Shown piece by piece: positions 34,649 through 43,738 of a DNA stretch of 64,000 nucleotides. The notes under the pieces were generated by a model. That model was not told where the DNA came from and ran no database searches. It was given only the letters and a program-made list of their open reading frames with translations. Positions within the stretch are counted from its first letter, which is position 1; every line of letters begins with the position of its first letter. The translations under genes were made by a program, and so were the position numbers. Location: NCBI GenBank assembly GCA_934365195.1, contig CAKRNA010000003.1, positions 124,001 through 188,000 on the forward strand, written 5' to 3'. This DNA comes from an uncultured Clostridia bacterium (GTDB taxonomy: Bacteria > Bacillota > Clostridia > Christensenellales > CAAEEZ01).

Positions 34649-37600
34649 CTATCGCCTCTATAATCGTATCTTTCGTTACTTTACCAACTTTTCTGCCTTG
34701 CTCTTTATCAAACCCGCAAACGTTTTTGTAGCCACAATAATTGCAAGTGCCGTCGATTGGTGTAGCCAAGATATTGCCCTCTAATATTTGCTTGCAAGCG
34801 TTTTCTACCAAAGTGTTCACGTACCTACACACAAGTTCGAATTGCTTATCGCTAAGTACGTCTTCTGCTGCATACCGGTTAAATTCGCCGTCTTTTCTAA
34901 CGCCAAGCCCGTCTATTAAAGTGCTTGTGCCTTTAAGCGCCGTATTGTCCACCATTTCCACAACGCTTTTATCCGAATTTGTGTTGCCCACGCTTTTTAG
35001 TCTTGATTGCAAAGGTTTGTTCGTTTCGTATACCATTTGTATCGGCTGGTAATACACCCCTGCCGGCTTAAACTGTGGGGTTTGTTTAAGTAGTGCGGAT
35101 AGGTAGGTAAAAAGTTGTATCTTCTTGCCAAGGTACACGTTTTCAAAACTGCTGTCCACCTTGCCCGTCTTGTAATCTATTATGATTATTCTGTCCTCGC
35201 ACTTATCTATTCTGTCTATTTTGCCCACGAATTTCAGCGTTTTGTTTTTCACCTTTATTTCTATCGGGTTCACGCCGTTGCTACCAAACGAATACTCGAA
35301 CTTGTACGGCCTAAACTTCGTGTATTTTAGCCTATCCACAAGGCACTTGCACACGACGACGCACTCTTTTCTTATCCTATTAAGTATCGCTTTGTTGCTC
35401 TTATCCGCAACAGCCTGCATACGCTCGTCGCTTGCCAAAATATCGTCGATAATTTTGTTTACTACCCCTTCGATTTCCTCTTCGCTAAGTTTTAAATTTT
35501 CGTTATCCTTAAAAAAGTTTTCAAGTACGCTGTGGATAATTACACCTATATCCATGCCCGTAAAGTCCGCCTCTTTTCTGTCCTTTAAGTTTAGTCCGTA
35601 GTCCATAAAATGCATATACGGGCATTTGTAGTAGGTTTCGATTTGGCTTACGCTGGTAAAGTCACGCCTGAAAAACAGCCTTTCGCCACAATCTATTTTA
35701 TAAACTTTTTCCTGCTTTTCAAGGTTAAGTACTTCCAACTTTTCCTCGCCAGAAAGCGCCTCGAATATAGAATTTTTTAACTTCCTGCCTCTATATTCGT
35801 TAGGCTCTTGTTTTACAAGCATTCTAATAGCGTTTTCTTTGGTTGCAATCATAGACGGCGCAACGTCCAAATACTCGCTATAAGGCATATCCGCCTCGGC
35901 TTTTTCGATATCAAAGTTATGCCTTTTTACCTCAATATCAAACAAATTCGTCAGTTCCCTAAACACGTCCGACGGCGCTGTTCCTAGCGACTCGTTATAA
36001 CTAATTATCAGTTTTTTATCGCATGAAGCCAGTAGTTGCAAAGTTTTAAACAATGCGTCCACGTTGTTGGTTTTCGGCGTTGGGTACACTTGAATGCCGT
36101 TTTCTTGCATAATATCCGTTTCAAGCGTGGTAAGGATAACCGCATCCTTTTGTAAATGCGGCAATTCGCCCTGATTTGCCCCCAAAATAATTACGTTGTC
36201 CACCTTTTCAAACACGGTTACGTCGCTTTCTGCAACGTACACGCTGTCCACGTACACCGGAACAAGCCCTATCTCCATATCGCTAAGCATATTCTCTATC
36301 GTTTGCACAAAATCGCTTAAAGGCGCTTGTTCACCGCCCAAAATCTCCTCGTATTCGTCCAAAACTGCGTAAAGTTTGTCGTAGGCTTGGTGAGTAATAG
36401 GAAGGTAAAAGCCGTTTTTAAACTCCACCTGCTTATCCATAAACCTATTCGTATTATTAACAAAATCCGCATTAAACAAAAATTTCCTTACGCCGTCAAG
36501 ATAATTTTCGCTATCAAAAACACTAAGCGCACTTATAATTTTCGCCCTCACTTTTTCAGCGTTTTGATAAATTTTATCCTCTTTTCCTATGGTGAATTCC
36601 TTTTCAAACCTAGAATAGTTTATGCCGTATTTTAGGATATAATTGTCAAAATCGTCGTACTCGTCAACGCTAATTTCGTAGTACGGGTTTAGAGCAAGTT
36701 TCAGCATATACCCCTTTTCGTAGCCGCTTTGCTTTGCCTTTATCGAGTCAAGCACAAACCTAATTGACGCTTGGGACAAAGCCTCTTCTTTTTTGTTTAT
36801 AAAAAACGGCACGTCGTAGCGTGAAAAAATCTTTTTAACTATCGGAGTGTAGGTATCAACGCTACTAACAAACACCGAAAAATCCCTGTACCTTGCGCCG
36901 TGCATCACCGCATATTTGATTTTTTGGGCTGCAAATTCCACCTCTTTTTCAACGTTTTCGCTAGCGTATAATTCCACCTTATCCGTGGCGGTTTTTTCCG
37001 CTTTTTCGTAGCCGAACACGTTGTCTATTATCTTTTCAAAGTCCTTATCAATCAAAGTTTCAGCCACTTCAACTTCACATTTTACGCCCACGTTTTTTGC
37101 CACGTTTTGAAGGTTGAAATAGGTATTTGCGGGGAAAAGTCTACTATTTGCCCCGTCCGACATAGGCAAACCGACGGTTACGCCCTTGCTAAATTTAAGT
37201 AGTTTTTCAATGGTGGTAAGTTGTATTTTTGAAAAAAAGTAATAATCAAGCACGTAAAAATAACAATCGTTAAAATATCCGCCCTCGTCAAGCATTTCGT
37301 TAAACTTTTCCAGTAGACTGGTGGCGTCGTTATATTCGTTTTCAAGTAAGTTTTCGTACTCTTTGTAAAGCACGGCAATATCGTGCATTTTTAGTTTGCT
37401 ATTTGTAGGAAGTTCCAAATCAAGAAGGCTGTTTGCCGAAACTTTGCTATTTCTTAATGCGGATATTACCGAGTACATCTCCTTGTAAAAGCCGGTGTAA
37501 CGCTTACTACTTGCGTACTTTTTTAGGTCGTCACGCCTTAAAACTGCCTTGGTAAACAGCATCAAACTACCGGCAGGCGACAAAACCTTGCTAGTTGACT

Positions 37601-37820
37601 TCACGCTTTTTTTGGCAAGTCTACTAAGCGAGGTAATTTCAAGGTTGTCCACTCCGCTCTCGTTTAATAAATCAAATATGATTTTTTCGCCGGACAAAGT
37701 GAACTGCTCAGGCACAAGTACGATATGCCTAACGTTTTTTTCGTTTAGGCTTTTTTTAAGATTATCTATCACCCCTTTCGTCGCCGAATAAAAGGTTTTT
37801 GCTTCTACAATTTTTAACAT
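34638..37820 (-). CDS. addB: ATP-dependent helicase/nuclease subunit B, without N-terminal P-loop
   Basis: 1060 residues. The inactive-helicase and nuclease subunit that holds the Chi-recognition site. LVPEQFTLSGEK (about 35-46) is the typical early AddB motif. The nuclease core is IIIDYKTGKVDSS (about 900). Four cysteines with the exact AddB iron-sulfur spacing are present: one in YYKCPYMHFMDYG (about 728) and three in CNYCGYKNVC near 1028-1037. The N-terminal GxxGSGKT loop usual in AddB is missing; the same place reads EAKTFYSATKG. Divergent from the lipoprotein gene at 37945. Confidence 0.94.
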   Translation of the reverse strand: MLKIVEAKTFYSATKGVIDNLKKSLNEKNVRHIVLVPEQFTLSGEKIIFDLLNESGVDNLEITSLSRLAKKSVKSTSKVLSPAGSLMLFTKAVLRRDDLKKYASSKRYTGFYKEMYSVISALRNSKVSANSLLDLELPTNSKLKMHDIAVLYKEYENLLENEYNDATSLLEKFNEMLDEGGYFNDCYFYVLDYYFFSKIQLTTIEKLLKFSKGVTVGLPMSDGANSRLFPANTYFNLQNVAKNVGVKCEVEVAETLIDKDFEKIIDNVFGYEKAEKTATDKVELYASENVEKEVEFAAQKIKYAVMHGARYRDFSVFVSSVDTYTPIVKKIFSRYDVPFFINKKEEALSQASIRFVLDSIKAKQSGYEKGYMLKLALNPYYEISVDEYDDFDNYILKYGINYSRFEKEFTIGKEDKIYQNAEKVRAKIISALSVFDSENYLDGVRKFLFNADFVNNTNRFMDKQVEFKNGFYLPITHQAYDKLYAVLDEYEEILGGEQAPLSDFVQTIENMLSDMEIGLVPVYVDSVYVAESDVTVFEKVDNVIILGANQGELPHLQKDAVILTTLETDIMQENGIQVYPTPKTNNVDALFKTLQLLASCDKKLIISYNESLGTAPSDVFRELTNLFDIEVKRHNFDIEKAEADMPYSEYLDVAPSMIATKENAIRMLVKQEPNEYRGRKLKNSIFEALSGEEKLEVLNLEKQEKVYKIDCGERLFFRRDFTSVSQIETYYKCPYMHFMDYGLNLKDRKEADFTGMDIGVIIHSVLENFFKDNENLKLSEEEIEGVVNKIIDDILASDERMQAVADKSNKAILNRIRKECVVVCKCLVDRLKYTKFRPYKFEYSFGSNGVNPIEIKVKNKTLKFVGKIDRIDKCEDRIIIIDYKTGKVDSSFENVYLGKKIQLFTYLSALLKQTPQFKPAGVYYQPIQMVYETNKPLQSRLKSVGNTNSDKSVVEMVDNTALKGTSTLIDGLGVRKDGEFNRYAAEDVLSDKQFELVCRYVNTLVENACKQILEGNILATPIDGTCNYCGYKNVCGFDKEQGRKVGKVTKDTIIEAIDER

Positions 37821-37899
37821 ATTTTCCTCTTATATTATATTATCATATTTTATAATCAAATTGAACATTAAAAAGTACTTTTTATGACGCTATAAATAT

Positions 37900-37928
37900 T
37901 TGTTAAATTTTGAAAGTTGTGGTATAAT
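37900..37928 (+). promoter_or_regulatory. Promoter of the lipoprotein gene at 37945
   Basis: TTGTTA (37900-37905), 17 bases, TATAAT (37923-37928). The start would be near 37935, leaving a leader of about ten bases with GAGG. Confidence 0.75.
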
Positions 37929-37944
37929 CGATTTTGAGGTAATT

Positions 37945-38859
37945 ATGAAAAAATCATTTAAATTAGTAATATTAGTAGTTTTAGTACTATCTATAGGGGT
38001 GTTTGCTTTCACAGGCTGTTCTTCCACCCCGTACCAAAAGTTCCTTAACACAAACTGGGATAAGGACTACAAGGAAGTAGCCACCTACGACTACACCTTT
38101 GAAAAGGGCGAAACAAAAGTAACAGGCACTCTTACCACCACTATCTACCAAATTAGCGAGAAAAACGGCACTTTCAAGGTGGGAAGTAAAAAGTTTAGCG
38201 GTGAGAAAAGCGGCACGTATTATAAGTACGAACTTATCGCAGATAACGGTGACTACGTAAAAGCCGAAGTTTTCTTTAAAAGCGAGACTAATAGAATTTA
38301 TATGCCACAAGCAAGTTATATGGAAAGAAAGGACAACGGCAAAGTGCAATCACTTGAACTTGTGTACTCTGCCGACACGGTAAAAGCAACCTCAAAAGTA
38401 AACGACGTTGTTACCACCACTACCCAAAAAGTTGCTAAAAAGAACCTTGTTTTTGACAATGCTGAACTACACGCAGTAGCAAGAACGCTAAACTTTACCC
38501 AAAACGGCACGCTATCTTTTGAAACGCCTATCTTCGCTAACGGCGAGGTGTTCGTTAAATCTATAGCAATGGGCAAAACCACCACCGTTAAGCACAACGT
38601 AGAGCCAAAGAAAGATGGCGAGGTGAAGGACAAAACCTACGAGTTTATTAACGAAGGCAAGGAGTTTACCGCTGCTGTCGTTCTTCTAACTATCAACGAA
38701 AAGCCAAGCGGCTTGCCACAAACCATTCAAGTTGCTAGCGGCGAAGTTAAAATCGGCGGAAAGACTTTTAATCAACCTGTAATTAAAATTGAGGAAGGCA
38801 ACAAAGAAAAGGGCAAATCAACCTACGTACTAAAAAATATTGTAAAAGAAGATCTATAA
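37945..38859 (+). CDS. Putative lipoprotein of unknown function
   Basis: 304 residues from the ATG at 37945 (GAGG upstream and just after the promoter; an upstream in-frame start would lie inside the promoter). The signal peptide ends AFTGC (Cys 23). The mature protein is beta-rich with many Lys and Thr, two likely related halves (TTTIYQISEKNGTFKVGSKK and a later SGEVKIGGKTFNQPVIK), and no cysteine beyond the anchor that I noticed. It is a single gene with its own promoter and terminator. No family recognised; an envelope or adhesion-like role is only a guess. Confidence 0.7.
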   Translation: MKKSFKLVILVVLVLSIGVFAFTGCSSTPYQKFLNTNWDKDYKEVATYDYTFEKGETKVTGTLTTTIYQISEKNGTFKVGSKKFSGEKSGTYYKYELIADNGDYVKAEVFFKSETNRIYMPQASYMERKDNGKVQSLELVYSADTVKATSKVNDVVTTTTQKVAKKNLVFDNAELHAVARTLNFTQNGTLSFETPIFANGEVFVKSIAMGKTTTVKHNVEPKKDGEVKDKTYEFINEGKEFTAAVVLLTINEKPSGLPQTIQVASGEVKIGGKTFNQPVIKIEEGNKEKGKSTYVLKNIVKEDL

Positions 38860-38884
38860 TTTCATTCTAATTTAACAAAAATAC

Positions 38885-38917
38885 AGTACCTTGTAACTTT
38901 TGCAAGGTACTTTTTTT
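38885..38917 (+). terminator. Intrinsic terminator of the lipoprotein gene
   Basis: AGTACCTTG and CAAGGTACT form a perfect 9-bp stem with a nine-base loop, followed by seven T. Confidence 0.93.
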
Positions 38918-38960
38918 ATGGCTTTTTTGCGGCTTTCTTGTTTTTGCATATAAGCGACTT

Positions 38961-39087
38961 TTAGCACGGTTTTAGCACAACTTCTTCCTAGGTATGCGGT
39001 TATTAGCACGGTTTTTTTACAACTTCTTCCTAATTATGCTGTTTTTAGCACAGTCTTTTTACAACTTTTACCTAGGTATTCTGATTG
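38961..39087. repeat. Three tandem copies of a 42-bp repeat
   Basis: Copies start at 38961, 39003 and 39045, each opening TTAGCAC(G/A)G and continuing with ACAACTTCTTCCTA or a variant, then a GGTATGCGGTT-like end. Copy 3 has the most differences. The period is exactly 42 bp. All frames contain stops, so it is not a coding repeat now. It lies in the 404-base gap 38918-39321, which otherwise has only AT-rich sequence and a possible 32-codon minus-strand frame at 39151-39249. Confidence 0.85.
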
Positions 39088-39286
39088 TTTTAATACTGAA
39101 TAATATAAAAAACCATATATGCTCTCTTACAAAAGTGCGTGTCCGCTACGCTAATTGATAAATTGCATACCGTCGTTTAAAAGAGCGATAAAGATTAAAT
39201 TTATCCTTTTAGCACTAATAAATGCTCCTAAGCGGTCTTTTGCTTTCATTTGTAATTTACTGTCTGCTTAATAACATCGCAAAAAT

Positions 39287-39315
39287 TTAATATTTATTTT
39301 AATTTTGCATATATT
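39287..39315 (+). promoter_or_regulatory. Candidate promoter giving a leaderless mRNA
   Basis: TTAATA (39287-39292), 17 bases, TATATT (39310-39315). Transcription would start about at the ATG (39322), and no Shine-Dalgarno sequence exists upstream. Confidence 0.45.
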
Positions 39316-39321
39316 TATTTT

Positions 39322-40221
39322 ATGGAATTGTATTTTGAAAAGCCAAAAAATGCCGTGATAAAAATTGACGGCAACATAATTTTTGAGTTTCCGCACGTAG
39401 TAAGTTACAAAAAACCGCTGGTTATCGAATATTTACCCGTAACAAGCGATTTTTACCCTTTTACAAGGCTAATCAAGGTAAAAGGCGGCAAGGTTGTAAC
39501 AAAAAAAGAACTTTCGCTCACCTTGTATCGCCACGACCTAATAGGCATAGGCTACCTACCAAAAATCAACAATGGTTGCGTGATTGAAACGTTGCAAAAA
39601 CTCAGCACCCCTACAATAAACGTGGCGCTAATTAGAACGAATACCTATAACGTGGTTTTTTACGACAAAAGCGTGAAAAAAATAATAACCCTGCCCGACT
39701 ACGTAAAATTTCCTAAGGCAGAGTTGTTTAACGACAAACTCGTAATTCTTGCGCTAACAGTATTCGATAGTAGATATTTTGCGGTAATTTCCTTAGACGA
39801 CTACGAAGTAAAACTAAGTAGAACGTGCGACGAGATAGTCGCAAACCAAGATATTATCCTCTCCGAAAAAACAAACGACAGCATAGGCAGGCGGATAAAC
39901 TACACCTACAATTACTTCGATTTGTCGCTACAAAGCGTTACGTTCACCTACGAAAACGAGGAAAACGAGAAAAACACTAGCCTTGGGAGGCTGTTTTTAG
40001 AGGCGTACGTTTCTTTTGACCAAGACAAAATAAACAAGTACTGCGTTGCGCCCATTCCGTTAACTACTCTTAACGAGTACTTTGGCGATATAGTGCTTAT
40101 TACCCCGCCGTTTGACACTTCAAAAACGCTAATAGGCTACGTAACTAACAACGTAACCATAGTAAAAAGCGTTGATTTCACAATTAAAAACGACAAAATC
40201 GACAACTTTAACGTGGAATAA
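39322..40221 (+). CDS. Hypothetical cytoplasmic protein, probably from a leaderless mRNA
   Basis: 299 residues without signal peptide or membrane helix, beta-rich, with repeated Tyr/Val/Ile strands (FYPFTRLIKVKGGKVVTKKE, ALIRTNTYNVVFYDKS). Its early part could be a PEGA-like beta domain (IKIDGNIIFEFPHVVSYKK), but I cannot assign a family. The A/T-only upstream sequence has no ribosome site and the -10 is only six bases from ATG. It converges on the DivIVA-like gene with a 19-base gap and no terminator hairpin that I can see. Codon use resembles that of its neighbours. Confidence 0.7.
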   Translation: MELYFEKPKNAVIKIDGNIIFEFPHVVSYKKPLVIEYLPVTSDFYPFTRLIKVKGGKVVTKKELSLTLYRHDLIGIGYLPKINNGCVIETLQKLSTPTINVALIRTNTYNVVFYDKSVKKIITLPDYVKFPKAELFNDKLVILALTVFDSRYFAVISLDDYEVKLSRTCDEIVANQDIILSEKTNDSIGRRINYTYNYFDLSLQSVTFTYENEENEKNTSLGRLFLEAYVSFDQDKINKYCVAPIPLTTLNEYFGDIVLITPPFDTSKTLIGYVTNNVTIVKSVDFTIKNDKIDNFNVE

Positions 40222-40240
40222 CTTTTACAATATTTTGGCT

Positions 40241-40861
40241 TTATTTCAAGCCGATTTCACGGCAAAGTTCTTCAAGACTCTTTTTTGGAGTAAGCGCTTC
40301 CTTGTAGTCAAACTGCTCGTCCAGTTCTTGTATTTGGCTTTTAAGTTCACTAACCAGCCTATCCGCTTGCTCCTCTTGAAGCCTATTTATTCTTTCGCTT
40401 TCTTGGTCGAATTGTATTTGCTCGTCAGCCTCAAGTTGCGGTAATATAATATTTAATCGTCCTAATTTGTCGATTAAAGTCTGTTTTGTGCTAATTACAA
40501 GGCTTTCCATATTATTTACGTCCTTGTCGAAGTGGTACTTATTTTTTAGTTCTTCGTAGCAATTCGTCCACTTTGCTTGAAATATTTTCAGCCTTTCTAT
40601 TTCTAGTGCGTACTGCGTTTTTAGTTCGCTTTCAATATCGCCCGCCCTTTTTGTAGCCTCGGTCAAGGTGCGTTCTATTAGTTTCTCTTTTTTCTTGTAT
40701 TCCCTAAGTTCTTCGCTTAGTTTCTCGTTTTGCTCTTTAAGTTCGTCTATTCTTTCCTTTTGCTCCTCGGTTACGCTTGCAAAATTATCGTTAAGTTTGG
40801 TCAAAAACGCATTTACTTCCTTTTCGTCGTATCCTCGAATAGCCCTTTTAAAACCTTCCAT
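40241..40861 (-). CDS. DivIVA/GpsB-like coiled-coil protein
   Basis: 206 residues. The N-terminus FKRAIRGYDEKEVNAFL (residues 4-20) is the DivIVA/GpsB membrane-targeting motif (F-x-R-x-x-RGYD-x-x-EV-x-x-F). Most of the rest (about 25-185) is charged heptad-like coiled coil; the C-terminus is ALTPKKSLEELCREIGLK. Such proteins mark curved membrane at poles and septa and recruit division or cell-wall factors. The gene is single; it lies between a convergent hypothetical gene and pncB. Which of DivIVA, GpsB or SepIVA-like roles it has is open. Confidence 0.82.
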   Translation of the reverse strand: MEGFKRAIRGYDEKEVNAFLTKLNDNFASVTEEQKERIDELKEQNEKLSEELREYKKKEKLIERTLTEATKRAGDIESELKTQYALEIERLKIFQAKWTNCYEELKNKYHFDKDVNNMESLVISTKQTLIDKLGRLNIILPQLEADEQIQFDQESERINRLQEEQADRLVSELKSQIQELDEQFDYKEALTPKKSLEELCREIGLK

Positions 40862-40942
40862 AATTCCCCCAAAAAAAATATAGTCGCAATAATTACGACT
40901 ATATTATATCTTTTGTTTTTATTCTTTTTTTGGAATATTTTG

Positions 40943-42370
40943 TTAGTTTTTGTGTGCCTTTGTCAATAATTCTTGTTTTAGGTTGTAAAGTTTATCGGAT
41001 AAGTCCACTTTGTATTTGTGAGGGTACATAAGCCTGCGATATTCAGGGTAGAACTCGTCGATAGACTTTTTAGCGTACTCCCCAACCTCTTTTAAAGTAG
41101 GGAACTTGTACACAACCTCGCCGCCCTTTATCACGTCTACCATAAGGTCACGAGTGGTAAAATCGGTGTAAGTGGTTTGTTTCCACGTGTCGTCCGGATC
41201 AAAAATGGTAAGCGGTTTGGTGTTGTCGAACGTTTCGTCCTTAAAGCAAATCAAATCTGCCCTTGCCATACCGTTCTCGTCGAAAATTCTAACGATTTTC
41301 TTTAATCCCGGGTTGGTGATTTTCTCCTTTGTGTCGCTAATTTTCATTTTAGGGGTGAACTTACCGTCCGCCTCGATACCTGCTAATTTGTACACACCGC
41401 CAAGGCTTGGGTTGTCGTAACTGGTAATTAGTTTCGTGCCTATGCCGTAAATATCGATTTTTGCGCCTTGAATATGCAACGATTCCAAAATGTTCTCGTC
41501 AATATCGCCGCTTGCAAAGATTTTAGCATCGGTATGTCCTGCCTTATCCAGCATTTTTCTTGCCTCTTTTGATAGGTAAGCAAGGTCGCCGGAGTCCAGC
41601 CTAATACCTAGCGGTTTATGTCCTGCCGCTTTAAGTTCGTCAAACACTTTGATTGCGTTAGGCACGCCTTGTTTTAGTGTGTCGTATGTGTCCACAAGCA
41701 ACAAGCAACCGTCAGGATTTTGCTTTGCGTACTCTCTAAATGCGGTGATTTCGTCAGGGAAACTCATTACCCAACTGTGAGCAATAGTGCCTTTAACAGG
41801 AATATCGAACAACTTACCTGCAAGCACGTTACTGGTTGAACCGCAGCCACCGACGAACGACGCACGAGTGCCGTAAATACCTGCGTCAGGACCTTGCGCT
41901 CTTCTTAGCCCGAACTCCGAGATATTAGCACCGTAAGCGCTATCCACAATCCTCCTTGATTTTGTAGCAATTAGCGTTTGATGGTTGATAATATTTAATA
42001 TCGCCGTCTCCAAGAATTGAGCCTCGAACATAGGCGCTTTAACCGTCAAAATAGGCTCGTACGGGAACACAACCGTTCCTTCAGGAACTGCGTACACGTC
42101 GCCGCTGAACTTAAAATTCTCTAATTTCTTCAAAAACTCCTCGGAAAAAGCGTTTAAACTACGCAAGTAGTCGACGTCTTCTTTGGTAAATTTGATATTC
42201 GTTATCCATTCCACCGCTTGTTCTAGTCCGCAAGCGATTGCTTTGTTTAGCCCTTTTGCGTTTCTGTAAAAAATATCAAACACGCCGATATGGTCTTCTG
42301 TGCCACATTCAAGATAACCGTTCATCATTGTAAGTTGATAAAAGTCGGTAAGTAAAGTTAAATCTCTCAT
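40943..42370 (-). CDS. pncB: Nicotinate phosphoribosyltransferase
   Basis: 475 residues from ATG at 42370, which shares its A with the galK stop (TAATG); a start six codons earlier would extend into galK and is less likely. It makes nicotinate mononucleotide from nicotinate and PRPP in NAD salvage. Features are LLTDFYQLTMMNGYLE at the N-terminus, EFGLRRAQGPDAG (about 155), FVGGCGSTSNVLAGK (about 172) and GIRLDSGDLAYLS (about 258). It depends on galK translation and transcript, an unusual pairing. Confidence 0.95.
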   Translation of the reverse strand: MRDLTLLTDFYQLTMMNGYLECGTEDHIGVFDIFYRNAKGLNKAIACGLEQAVEWITNIKFTKEDVDYLRSLNAFSEEFLKKLENFKFSGDVYAVPEGTVVFPYEPILTVKAPMFEAQFLETAILNIINHQTLIATKSRRIVDSAYGANISEFGLRRAQGPDAGIYGTRASFVGGCGSTSNVLAGKLFDIPVKGTIAHSWVMSFPDEITAFREYAKQNPDGCLLLVDTYDTLKQGVPNAIKVFDELKAAGHKPLGIRLDSGDLAYLSKEARKMLDKAGHTDAKIFASGDIDENILESLHIQGAKIDIYGIGTKLITSYDNPSLGGVYKLAGIEADGKFTPKMKISDTKEKITNPGLKKIVRIFDENGMARADLICFKDETFDNTKPLTIFDPDDTWKQTTYTDFTTRDLMVDVIKGGEVVYKFPTLKEVGEYAKKSIDEFYPEYRRLMYPHKYKVDLSDKLYNLKQELLTKAHKN

Positions 42371-43635
42371 TATAATTCCACCTTGCAAGCCCCGTTTTCA
42401 CGAATGCTCATAACAAAAATATTTTTCTCTCCAAATAATGCTTTCATTTTTTCCGAGTAATTATCTACTGCGGATTTTTCAACGTAACTTATAATTGTGC
42501 CCGCAAATCCACCGCCGTGAACCCTAGACGCTCTCACTCCCTCTATCGTTTTAGAGTAGTTTACTCCAAGGGATATCAGTTCCTCGTAGTCGCCGTCCAC
42601 TCTGTAATTTTGTAGTTTCGTTTCGCTGCTTAACCCTGAGGAAGCAATCATATTGCAAAACGCAGTTTCGTCGCCACTAATAATCGATTTAACAGCCTCG
42701 TCCACCCTGTCGTTTTCCTCAAAATAGTGCATAGCACGAAGAATTGCCCTTCCGCTGAATTGTTGCTTTAACTTAACGATATTTGCGTAAAACTCTTGTT
42801 TAGACACTTCTCTAAGCACTTTTTTATCAAAATAATTAGCAATTTCTTCCATTTCAAACCTAATCGATGCGTAAGCGTCGGTCAAGTTAGAGTGGTTGCC
42901 GCCCGTGTTTACCACAACGATGGCAAGATTGTCAAAACTCCAATGGTAATGCTTGATTTCAGGGGTTACGGTGCTTTTAAAGTCAATAAACGACACACCG
43001 CCAAGAGCAATAGCCGATTGATCTAGTAGCCCACACGGTTTGTTAAAGTAAATATTTTCGGCGTATTGACTTGCCTTTGCCTTTTCTACGTCCGACACTT
43101 TGCCGTCGTTAAAGAACACGTTAAGTATCTCGGCAATTAGCACCTCGAAAGAAGAGGAAGAACTTACGCCTGCGCCCTTAAATACGTCGCTTACGGCGTT
43201 TGCATTAAAGCCGCCGACATTGTAGCCGTTATTAACGAAGTAGTTTACTACGCCCCTTACAAGCGCCACGCTTTTGCCGTACTCGTCAGCCCTAACCTTA
43301 GTGTCTTTTACGTCCACTAGCATTGCAGGGTATCCTTCAGACCTAAAACTGATTACGTCGCTATTGTTCACGCTGGCAACAGCCAAAGTATCCACGCTGA
43401 TTGCGCCTGCCAAAACTTTGCCGTTATTGTGGTCGGTGTGGTTACCGATAATTTCTATCCTACCGGGAGAAGAAAAAAACGTACCTTCCTCGCCAAATTC
43501 ACTTTTGTGTAAAGCGTACAAATCCGCAAATCTTTTCGCTTGCTCACCGATTTTGCTGTCGCCGTACAAACTTTTTACGGTTTTAGCAAAATTCTCGTCG
43601 GTTAATAATTCACTTTCTTTAATTTTTATTGCCAT
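42370..43635 (-). CDS. galK: Galactokinase
   Basis: 421 residues from ATG at 43635, which has GAGG eight bases upstream; the longer frame (to 43698) runs through the promoter. It phosphorylates galactose to galactose-1-phosphate. GHMP-kinase motifs: SSPGRIEIIGNHTDHNNGKV (about 35-55, sugar binding), the ATP loop KGAGVSSSSSFEV (about 127-139) and RVHGGGFAGT near the C-terminus. galT is divergent 103 bases away, so the Leloir genes share a control region; galE is not in the window. Confidence 0.95.
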   Translation of the reverse strand: MAIKIKESELLTDENFAKTVKSLYGDSKIGEQAKRFADLYALHKSEFGEEGTFFSSPGRIEIIGNHTDHNNGKVLAGAISVDTLAVASVNNSDVISFRSEGYPAMLVDVKDTKVRADEYGKSVALVRGVVNYFVNNGYNVGGFNANAVSDVFKGAGVSSSSSFEVLIAEILNVFFNDGKVSDVEKAKASQYAENIYFNKPCGLLDQSAIALGGVSFIDFKSTVTPEIKHYHWSFDNLAIVVVNTGGNHSNLTDAYASIRFEMEEIANYFDKKVLREVSKQEFYANIVKLKQQFSGRAILRAMHYFEENDRVDEAVKSIISGDETAFCNMIASSGLSSETKLQNYRVDGDYEELISLGVNYSKTIEGVRASRVHGGGFAGTIISYVEKSAVDNYSEKMKALFGEKNIFVMSIRENGACKVEL

Positions 43636-43669
43636 TTCTACCTCAATAGAGTATAATTTATTTAACGTT

Positions 43670-43698
43670 ATTATATCACGATATACAAAGTAACGCAA
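43670..43698 (-). promoter_or_regulatory. Candidate galK-pncB promoter
   Basis: On the minus strand TTGCGT (43693-43698), 17 bases, TATAAT (43670-43675), within the galK/galT divergent region. A clear operator was not found. Confidence 0.55.
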
Positions 43699-43738
43699 TC
43701 ATTTATCAAAACGAGAGTATTTATAAAGAGGAATTAAA

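Noticed and set aside
38961..39087. CRISPR array
   Set aside because: The 42-bp units are contiguous with no unique spacers, and no cas genes are near.
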